NCBI RefSeq assembly: GCF_051900415.1
Contig: NZ_JBHZGL010000003.1
Coordinates: 186,001-250,000, forward strand
Direction of reading: 5' to 3'
Length of the DNA stretch: 64,000 bases
From: Frateuria_A sp051900415
GTDB taxonomy: Bacteria; Pseudomonadota; Gammaproteobacteria; Xanthomonadales; Rhodanobacteraceae
Below are positions 57,976 to 64,000 of this stretch, one piece after another (position 1 is the first letter of the stretch; the number at the start of each line of letters is the position of its first letter). The notes under the pieces were generated by a model. That model worked only from the letters and a program-made list of their open reading frames with translations, was not told where the DNA came from and searched no databases. The position numbers were made by a program, and so were the translations under genes.

Positions 57976-58965
57976 ATGGCGCTCGCGCAGAAGCTGGAAG
58001 AAGCCTGGTACAACGATGGCCGCACCCCGGTGTGGGTGCATCCGTTGTCCTGGCTTTACGCCGGCGTCAGCGGCCTGCGCCGTTTCCTTTACCGGCATGG
58101 CTGGCGCCGCAGCATCCGCCTGCCCGTGCCGGTGGTGGTGATCGGCAACATCACCGCCGGCGGCACCGGCAAAACGCCACTGGCGATAGCCGTGGCCCAG
58201 GCACTGCGTGAGCGTGGTTTCACGCCGGGCGTGGTCAGCCGCGGCTACGGCGGCACCCAGCGCGAGCCGCTGCTGCTCGGTGACGCACCCAACCCGCAGC
58301 GGGTGGGCGATGAGCCCAGCCTGATCCGCACCCAGGGCATCCCGGTGGCAGTGGGCCGCGACCGCCCCGCCGCCGCCCGCCTGCTGATCGGCAGCGGCTG
58401 CGACGTGGTCATCGCCGACGACGGCCTGCAGCACTACCGCCTCGCCCGCGACGTGGAAGTTTGTGTCATCGACGCCGTGCGGGGCTTCGGCAACGGCCGC
58501 CTGCTGCCCGCCGGTCCGCTGCGCGAACCGTTGATGCGTCTGGCCACCGCCGACATCCGCGTGTGCAACGGCGGCGAACGCATGGGCGCCTATCCCATGC
58601 AGTTACGCGGCGGCGAGGCCTGCGCGCTCACCGACGACACCTGTCAGCCGCTGACCGCCTTCACCGGCCAGCGCGTGCACGCCGTGGCCGCCATTGGCCA
58701 TCCCGCCCGCTTCTTCGACAGCCTGCGCGCCTACGGCATCCTGCCGGTCGAACACGCCTTCCCCGATCACCACGCCTTCGTCCCGGCAGACTTCCACTTT
58801 GGCGAAGACTTGCCGGTGCTGATGACCGACAAGGACGCGATCAAGTGCCGGCGCTTCGCGCAGCCGGGGTGGTGGCGGGTGCCGGTCAAGGCGGAACTGC
58901 CTGCGGAATTCTTTGATGCGGTGGCGAGCCGCATCCGGGCAGCCACGGCGCGAGAGACTAGGTAA
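57976..58965 (+). CDS. lpxK: tetraacyldisaccharide 4'-kinase
   Basis: 329 residues. Membrane-associated N-terminus, P-loop VIGNITAGGTGKTPLAIAVAQAL, RGYGGTQREPLLLGD, DVVIADDGLQHYRLARDVEV and DHHAF with TDKDAIKCRR near the C-terminus. It phosphorylates the lipid A precursor. The C-terminus has normal length. The last 8 bases overlap the 3' end of the minus-strand virD4 gene, where ycaR/kdsB might be expected. Confidence 0.96.
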   Translation: MALAQKLEEAWYNDGRTPVWVHPLSWLYAGVSGLRRFLYRHGWRRSIRLPVPVVVIGNITAGGTGKTPLAIAVAQALRERGFTPGVVSRGYGGTQREPLLLGDAPNPQRVGDEPSLIRTQGIPVAVGRDRPAAARLLIGSGCDVVIADDGLQHYRLARDVEVCVIDAVRGFGNGRLLPAGPLREPLMRLATADIRVCNGGERMGAYPMQLRGGEACALTDDTCQPLTAFTGQRVHAVAAIGHPARFFDSLRAYGILPVEHAFPDHHAFVPADFHFGEDLPVLMTDKDAIKCRRFAQPGWWRVPVKAELPAEFFDAVASRIRAATARETR

Positions 58966-60682
58966 TCCCGGCCGGCTCATCGCGCTGCCGGCCAATCTCC
59001 AGGTGAGGCACACTGGAAGCACCCAGAAGTCGCGACTTGAAGAAGCCATCTTCGTAGTAGCGAATCTTGTTGCAGCGGATCGGGTGCGGCGTGCCCTCGA
59101 TGAAGACGATTTCCTTTTTCGGGTCGAGCGCCTTCAGCTCCTGCGGCAGCATCAGCGCGCGCTTTTCTTCGACTTCCGCCAGGGACACGCTGCTGCCTTG
59201 GCCGAATCTACCCCGGGAGCGCGTGCGCTGCCGCTTGCGCTGCGTGGTGTAGCCGAGCATCTCGCTGTACTCGTTGGCATCCCGCTGCTCGCGCGGCGTG
59301 TAAATCACCTGGCAAGCCAGGTTGGTGATCATGCTGCGGGCCTTGTCGGCACCGTACACGGCATCGAGCTGGGAGAGCGACTGGATCACGCAGAACACGC
59401 GCACGTTGTAGCCGGCGAAATAGGCTACGCCGTCGACCATCACGTCCACCCGGCCCAGTGCGGTGAACTCGTCCAGCATGAACAGGCACGGGTGCCGCAG
59501 GGTCGGATCCTTGTCCGGGGTAACGTCCACGTTGAGCTTGATCGCCTGGTTGAAGAACAGGTTCAACAGGCCGGCCGCTTCGGTGAGCTTGCTGGGGGAA
59601 ATGCCGACGTAGATCGACTGCACCCGGCGGCGCAGGTCCGGCAACCAGAAGTCGTTGCCCGAGGTGGCCTCGTCCAGGATCGGGTTGGCAAGGATGAGTA
59701 GGGGAGCCTGCGTGCTGGCGATTACGGAGGTGAAGGTCTGCTCCGCCAACGCGGTGACATTGGCAAAGGCCGTGCGTGTCTCGTGGCTGACGTGGGGGAG
59801 CTGGAGCACGGACTTCAGGTGCGTCTTGAGATCGCTCCCGTCCCCGGAAAGCAGGCGGTAGATCGCGCCGAGCGTGGGATAGCCATCGTCCTTGGCGAAC
59901 CCCTTGCCGAGGCCGTCGCTCCAGCAGTCGAACAGGAGGCTGGCGGATGCAACGAAGGTCGAGCGCGCCATGTTCGCCCAGAAAGGATCCTGGTTCGGCG
60001 GGTCCTTGTACAGGCAATCGGCGATGGCCTGCAGGTCGGACGTGCGGTGGGTCGCGCCGGTCCGCACGTAAGCGAACGGATTCCAGCGATGGGTCCGGAG
60101 GTCCTCGGCAAATGGATTGAATAGGAAAGTCGGGCCGAGCTTGGAGCGCCACTTCGAAGTGATGTCGAAGGCCTCCTGCTTTATGTCCAGGACGACCATC
60201 GAGCCCTGGTAGCTGAGCAGGTTCGGGATCACTGCGCCGACTCCCTTGCCGCTTCGTGTCGGCGCGGCGAGCAAGGCGTGGCGAGTGCCCGGAAGACGCA
60301 GAAAGCTGCGACCTAGCCTGCCCACGATGATGCCGGTCGGGTCGTCGTTGAGCAGCCCAAGCCGGGCCAGGTCGCCACGGCCGGCAAAGCGGGCGTCACC
60401 GTGGGTGGGGCGCGACCGCGGTCTGAACATGAAATAGAGCAAGCCCGCCCATGCCGCCAGGGGCAGGCCGAATCCCGCGCCGCCGGCGAGCTTGATCTGG
60501 GCCACGTAGGGGTGAACTTCCGGCCTGGCGGTCGCGGCCAGGTAACGCGCGTACGTGGCAACGCCGAGTGGTGCCTGCACGTGCAGCAGGGTCAACACCC
60601 ACCATCCGGATGCGTAAAGACCCGCGCCCAGCGCCAGCAGCAGAGCCAGGGAGGCGGCAATCGCCTTGTTGCGCAACGTCAT
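58958..60682 (-). CDS. virD4: type IV coupling protein VirD4/TraG
   Basis: 574 residues from the methionine before TLRNKAIAASLA, which has GGAAAGG seven bases upstream. Two N-terminal membrane helices (AIAASLALLLALGAGLY; LPLAAWAGLLYFMF), then the AAA-like motor: Walker A APTRSGKGVGAVIPNLL, VVLDIKQEAFDIT, FANVTALAEQTF, Walker B LFMLDEFTALGRVD and QSLSQLDAVYG. The coupling protein hands DNA or proteins to the type IV secretion channel. It is the last gene of the minus-strand locus and its stop overlaps the end of lpxK. A 5' extension to 60751 is open but lacks a ribosome site. Confidence 0.95.
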   Translation of the reverse strand: MTLRNKAIAASLALLLALGAGLYASGWWVLTLLHVQAPLGVATYARYLAATARPEVHPYVAQIKLAGGAGFGLPLAAWAGLLYFMFRPRSRPTHGDARFAGRGDLARLGLLNDDPTGIIVGRLGRSFLRLPGTRHALLAAPTRSGKGVGAVIPNLLSYQGSMVVLDIKQEAFDITSKWRSKLGPTFLFNPFAEDLRTHRWNPFAYVRTGATHRTSDLQAIADCLYKDPPNQDPFWANMARSTFVASASLLFDCWSDGLGKGFAKDDGYPTLGAIYRLLSGDGSDLKTHLKSVLQLPHVSHETRTAFANVTALAEQTFTSVIASTQAPLLILANPILDEATSGNDFWLPDLRRRVQSIYVGISPSKLTEAAGLLNLFFNQAIKLNVDVTPDKDPTLRHPCLFMLDEFTALGRVDVMVDGVAYFAGYNVRVFCVIQSLSQLDAVYGADKARSMITNLACQVIYTPREQRDANEYSEMLGYTTQRKRQRTRSRGRFGQGSSVSLAEVEEKRALMLPQELKALDPKKEIVFIEGTPHPIRCNKIRYYEDGFFKSRLLGASSVPHLEIGRQRDEPAGIT

Positions 60683-60725
60683 GGGCTTACCTTTCCATGG
60701 GTCAGGTCCGACCGAACTGGCGGCA

Positions 60726-61064
60726 TCAGGGCACGGCGCCCCATTCGGCAATGATCGCGTTCAGCAGCGCGGCATTGGTCGCGACGTTTGCCCCCGGGCA
60801 GGTCATCAGGTAGGTCCTGCGCAACTGCGAGGTCGCCGGCGCGTCGAACCAAGGGTCAAACACGACCAGGCTGAAAAAGTACGTGGTCGCAGGCACGCAG
60901 GCGGGGCCACCGCTTGCGCCCGCGCCGGAAATGCCGGCCATGCAGGTATAGACGGTGCAGGGATCCACGCTCTGGGCGTGAACCGGCGCTGTGGTCAGGC
61001 CAGCGGCCGCGGCGCCGAGCGCAAGAAGGACGGAACGGGCGTCTCGTATCAAGGCGATCTCCAT
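60726..61064 (-). CDS. TrbM/KikA/MpfK-type conjugal transfer protein
   Basis: 112 residues with a signal peptide cut after VHAQ (about residue 31). The mature part reads DPCTVYTCMAGISGAG, PACVPATTYFF, FDAPATSQLRRTYLMTCPG: the four-cysteine TrbM/KikA pattern of small periplasmic proteins in conjugative systems (IncP TrbM, IncN KikA). Its presence argues for a plasmid or ICE transfer system rather than a dedicated protein secretion system. It lies between virB6 and virD4 with spacings under 50 bases. Confidence 0.8.
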   Translation of the reverse strand: MEIALIRDARSVLLALGAAAAGLTTAPVHAQSVDPCTVYTCMAGISGAGASGGPACVPATTYFFSLVVFDPWFDAPATSQLRRTYLMTCPGANVATNAALLNAIIAEWGAVP

Positions 61065-61111
61065 CGGGTTGGCGAACCGTTTGCGGGAACTGACCCCGAT
61101 TGGGATCAGTT

Positions 61112-62230
61112 CTAGTCTCTCGGATGCGGGCGCACCGGGATCGCATCGTCCCGAAGCGGGGGCGACATGGCCGTCGTGCGTGCGCCGGACCCAGGCAGCG
61201 CACCGCCGTGCTGGCTATTGCCCCCATGCTGCTGATGGCCTGGCTGCCTTGCCTGAGAGGGTTGATGTGCGTGCGATCCGCCATACCCACCGTAGGATCC
61301 CGGCGGCTGTCCTTGCGGCCCAGGGCGATTGCCAGGACCGCCGCCGAAGGCCGAGTAGTGCATGAAACTCCCCACGGTGCCCTGAAAGAAGGCGGCGGCC
61401 AATGGCGGCACGCTGACGATCAGGACGGTCATCAAAAGGCCGATACCGCCTTGTTGCAGGGCCTGGTTGGAAAGACCTTCGGCGCCGAGCGTGGTCATCT
61501 GGCTGACCAGGTTCGCGGTCCAGAGTGCGGCTGCCACGCGCAACGTCAGCTGCAAAACGAGAGAACTGATGAAGCTGAGCGCGGCCATGGAAAAGAGCGT
61601 GCCGATGCCGTAAAGCAGCCACTTGCGGAAGAGATCCTTGGTCTGGTCGAAGATCAGGCAAAGGATGAACAGTGGGCCCATGCCGATGAAAAGGGCAATG
61701 GTGGCCTGATAGAGCAGCAGCATCGCACCGGCAGCCATCGGCGGGCTGGCCGTGCCCAGTCCGGCGATGAGCATGGCGTGCGCCTTGCGTTGGGCGTTCT
61801 CCACGTCGCCCGGAGCGACCTGCACGACATCGATCGCGCCCAGCGCAAGCTGAGTCCAGGCCAGATTCTGATCGATCGTTTCCGCTGCGGTATCGTCGCT
61901 GCCGGTGAACAACTGGTTGATGCCGGTACTCAGGTCGGTGGTGAACAGTTGTTGCAGGTTCGAGCCGAAGACCGACATCGTCGTTGCGGCGCTGACGATG
62001 ATGACGATGCGCGTCATGTTCATCACCATCGCCATCAGCGATTCGTGCGATCGCCCTGTAATCAGCCGGTAACCCTGGATCGTGATCCACAGCGTGACCA
62101 TGAGCAGCGCCAGTGCGCTTGCCCAGGTCATGAAGGACGCCATGAGGTCCATTCCGAAGGTGTTGATCTGCTTACTCAGGTAGTCGTACACCAGCCTGAA
62201 GTAAACGAAATCGGCGAGGTTTGTTGGCAT
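61112..62230 (-). CDS. virB6: type IV secretion inner-membrane protein VirB6/TrbL
   Basis: 372 residues. Multiple membrane helices: one near the N-terminus (WASALALLMVTLWITIQGY), others around IVIIVSAATTMSVFG, LLYQATIALFIGMGPLFILCLI, and LLMTVLIVSVPPLAAAFF, the VirB6 layout. The long periplasmic loop lies at residues 95-160. The last 70 residues are a Gly/Pro/His/Gln-rich low-complexity tail, probably cytosolic and unstructured. VirB6 forms part of the inner-membrane channel. AAGGA stands 10 to 14 bases before the ATG. Confidence 0.9.
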   Translation of the reverse strand: MPTNLADFVYFRLVYDYLSKQINTFGMDLMASFMTWASALALLMVTLWITIQGYRLITGRSHESLMAMVMNMTRIVIIVSAATTMSVFGSNLQQLFTTDLSTGINQLFTGSDDTAAETIDQNLAWTQLALGAIDVVQVAPGDVENAQRKAHAMLIAGLGTASPPMAAGAMLLLYQATIALFIGMGPLFILCLIFDQTKDLFRKWLLYGIGTLFSMAALSFISSLVLQLTLRVAAALWTANLVSQMTTLGAEGLSNQALQQGGIGLLMTVLIVSVPPLAAAFFQGTVGSFMHYSAFGGGPGNRPGPQGQPPGSYGGYGGSHAHQPSQARQPGHQQHGGNSQHGGALPGSGARTTAMSPPLRDDAIPVRPHPRD

Positions 62231-62297
62231 TGCGCCTGATTCCTTTCTTGCGCGCTTGGCGGCCTTTCCTTGATGCCCGGGACGCCGCGCGAATGCG

Positions 62298-63092
62298 TCA
62301 GTCGACCGAGAAGGCGGCTTTCAGTGCCGCGGCTTGCACCACGGTTCCGAGCACGTCCCGGCCGTTCAGCGCCTTTTTCGCCAGCATGGATTGTTGCTGG
62401 TTGAGCGCCTGGATGATCGCCTCGTCTCCAGCAATGGCTGTCCGCCATTGCTGCATCGCAAAAGCCGTGGTTGCGCTGTAAGTGGCAGCCTGAGTAGTGG
62501 CGCCGCTCGTCGTGCCCAGCGTTTTGACTTCGTTGGCGAGCTTGTTCAACTTCTGCAAGGTGCCGCCGTACTGATCGAGCTGGTCGAGCACGGCCACCGT
62601 GCGGTTGTACTCGTCGATCTGCAGCATCGTGATGTTCGCGCAGATCTGCTGCTGAGCCACGGTAATGGGCGTCTCCGGACTGATCGCCGATACGACCGAT
62701 GTCACCAGGCCTCCTATGATCGAGCCACCCGACGCACTCGGGCAGTTCTGGTCGATAAGCTCAGTGGGATCGTCAATGGGCTCGAGTTTGTTCGAGGAAA
62801 AAGATATGTTGGTGCCGAGGCCCTTGATGGTCATGAGCAACTGCTTGAACTGCTCGACCTGCTGGTAATACTGCTCGAGCTGCTTGGCGTACTGCATGCC
62901 CTGCCTGGTGTATTCGGCAATGCTCTGTGCCAACTGCGACTTGAAGCCTTCCTCGCTCGCCGCAATGGCAGTGGTGTCGGTGACTAGCACCTGGGCCCGG
63001 GTGGCTTCAACGTTGATGCCGAGCAGCGCTACGACGAGCGCGACCTTGCCCCATGGGTGCGGGCGCAACGGGTGGGGGAACACGTGGTTCAT
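62298..63092 (-). CDS. VirB5/TrbJ-like type IV secretion protein
   Basis: 264 residues from the ATG with GAGGAAG six bases upstream. Signal peptide (WGKVALVVALLGINVEATRAQ, cleavage after Ala-Gln near residue 36). The mature protein is mostly helical with long Gln-rich coiled-coil stretches (YTRQGMQYAKQLEQYYQQVEQ and MQQWRTAI, LNQQQSMLAKKAL) and one Cys pair (Cys in DQNCPSAS and QQQICANI). This is the outline of VirB5 minor pilins and TrbJ. Placed between virB4 and virB6 as expected. A longer open frame continues upstream antisense-in-phase through virB4 but is not used. Confidence 0.72.
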   Translation of the reverse strand: MNHVFPHPLRPHPWGKVALVVALLGINVEATRAQVLVTDTTAIAASEEGFKSQLAQSIAEYTRQGMQYAKQLEQYYQQVEQFKQLLMTIKGLGTNISFSSNKLEPIDDPTELIDQNCPSASGGSIIGGLVTSVVSAISPETPITVAQQQICANITMLQIDEYNRTVAVLDQLDQYGGTLQKLNKLANEVKTLGTTSGATTQAATYSATTAFAMQQWRTAIAGDEAIIQALNQQQSMLAKKALNGRDVLGTVVQAAALKAAFSVD

Positions 63093-63121
63093 GGCGGCTT
63101 CCTCTGGCAGATGACGTTGGG

Positions 63122-64000
63122 CTAACCAGCCGTTGCGTGGGACGCGCGGGCGACAGGTGGCGCGATGGCGCGGGTCTTGCCGCTGCCCTTGCGGCTTGCA
63201 TAGAACAGCTCCAGCCATTGCTCCGGGCGCAAGGCATCGACGTGTACGCCTTCGGCGAGGGCGCACTCGCGCAGGATCCGATGCATGATTTCGATGTTGT
63301 CGGTGGACGCGGAGATCACCGCCAAGGCGTCGTCCATGCCGCGCAGGTTGAGCTGGCAGACGGCGCTGGCGTGCCCCTGCTTGACCAGGAAACAGCGGGA
63401 TCGCTCGTCCAGGCTCACCACCACCTGGTATTCCGCTTCGGTCAGCTTCAACCCGTTGACGTAGTCCTCGCGGCTTGCATTGGGGTTGGGCAACAGGATC
63501 ATCGTGGCCGTCTGTTCGACCAAGGCGGCGGCGATGTCGCTGGCCAGCGCATCTTCGGGACTTTGCGTGGCGAAGATTCCCAGGCCGTTCTGCTTGCGGA
63601 TGGTTTTCTGCTTGTTCTTGGCGAATTCCTTGAGGCCGCCCTTGCCGTCGAGGATCTTCCAGAACTCGTCCATCACGTAGATCAGTGGTCGACCGTCGAT
63701 CAGCGCTTCCAGCCGGTGAAGCAGATAATTGATCACCGGTGCCCGTACTTCCGGGTTGTCGATGATGTCGGTGTAGTCGAAGCCGATGATGTTCGCCTTC
63801 TCGAGGTCGATCGTGTCGACCGGGTTGTCGAACACCCAGCCGAGCGAATTGCCGGCGGTCCATTTGCGCATGCGGATGAACAGGCCGTCGTCGCCCAGGT
63901 TCGGCAGGCTCTTCTGGAAGTTCGTCATGTTGCGCAGGCGTTTGGGGGTGTCGAGCATGTTCTCGACCGCTCGGAAGATGTCCTCCTCCTCGCGCGAGCT
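63122..64000 (-). CDS. virB4: VirB4-type secretion ATPase, C-terminal part (5' end outside window)
   Basis: The last 292 residues are visible; the frame is open to the window edge. Walker B LIYVMDEFWKIL, then NKQKTIRKQNGLGIFATQSPEDAL and a later IVEQTATMILLPNPNASREDY-like segment (partly quoted) mark the VirB4/CagE/TrbE ATPase core; Walker A lies beyond the edge. VirB4 powers pilus assembly and substrate transfer. The stop is 29 bases before virB5. The remaining transfer genes (virB1-3, B7-B11) should lie further right or elsewhere. Confidence 0.92.
   Translation of the reverse strand, partial: SSREEEDIFRAVENMLDTPKRLRNMTNFQKSLPNLGDDGLFIRMRKWTAGNSLGWVFDNPVDTIDLEKANIIGFDYTDIIDNPEVRAPVINYLLHRLEALIDGRPLIYVMDEFWKILDGKGGLKEFAKNKQKTIRKQNGLGIFATQSPEDALASDIAAALVEQTATMILLPNPNASREDYVNGLKLTEAEYQVVVSLDERSRCFLVKQGHASAVCQLNLRGMDDALAVISASTDNIEIMHRILRECALAEGVHVDALRPEQWLELFYASRKGSGKTRAIAPPVARASHATAG

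Noticed and set aside
62298..63863. Extension of the VirB5-like frame to 521 codons through virB4
   Set aside because: The extra part overlaps virB4 in another phase on the same strand and lacks family features. The signal peptide and ribosome site fix the start at 63092.

Overview
This is GC-rich gammaproteobacterial chromosome, most likely Lysobacterales (Xanthomonadales) and closest in style to Rhodanobacteraceae (Rhodanobacter, Dyella, Luteibacter). The assignment rests on gene order (hrcA-grpE-dnaK-dnaJ-dapB-carAB-greA; cmk-rpsA-ihfB-lapA-lapB; lolC-lolD-comEC-exbB-exbD-msbA-lpxK), on a cysteine-free Fur of the kind found in this order, and on the tmRNA tag ANDDNYALAA. It comes from pattern recognition, not a database search.

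Region 1 (1 to about 9466) is the right end of an integrated element. It holds the tail of a YqaJ-type recombinase, a cysteine-rich Gp3-like (hydrolase/metal-binding) protein, a 33-residue membrane peptide, a decayed type ISP restriction-helicase gene with two frameshifts, a DUF3987 protein, a long palindrome-containing spacer, an inovirus Gp2-type protein with an HLH (HUH-like) motif, and a tight minus-strand operon of two unknown proteins around an AlpA-like regulator. A tyrosine integrase comes last. It sits next to a 59-bp 3' remnant of a tRNA-Leu(UAA) gene, which is the right attachment site. The left end and the intact tRNA should lie outside the window.

Region 2 (about 9.5 to 59 kb) is core chromosome. 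Its blocks are: an orphan response regulator; ssrA-smpB; ratA-rnfH; bamE; fur; a MASE1-type histidine kinase divergent from a NarL-type regulator; recN; the hrcA-grpE-dnaK-dnaJ chaperone block; dapB; a yybP-ykoY (manganese) riboswitch followed by a CaCA-family exchanger; a 2OG-Fe oxygenase; carA-carB-greA; an alternative rpmJ; a LysR regulator; fadH; an acyl-CoA-binding protein; cmk-rpsA-ihfB-lapA-lapB running into a wecA-like/wbpM-like/galU polysaccharide cluster; an oxidase/csaA/GNAT cluster; ygfZ; an sdh block bracketed by three assembly factors (SDHAF4-like, SdhE, CptA-like); and the envelope block lolC to lpxK. Many genes overlap by 1 to 29 bases. Several families of short inverted repeats (REP-like) lie between genes.

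Region 3 (58,958 to 64,000) is part of a type IV secretion or conjugation locus on the minus strand: virB4 (cut by the window edge), virB5-like, virB6, a TrbM/KikA-type protein and virD4. The virD4 stop overlaps the 3' end of lpxK. In related genomes, as I recall, ycaR/kdsB would follow here, so a mobile or conjugative locus has probably joined the chromosome at this point.
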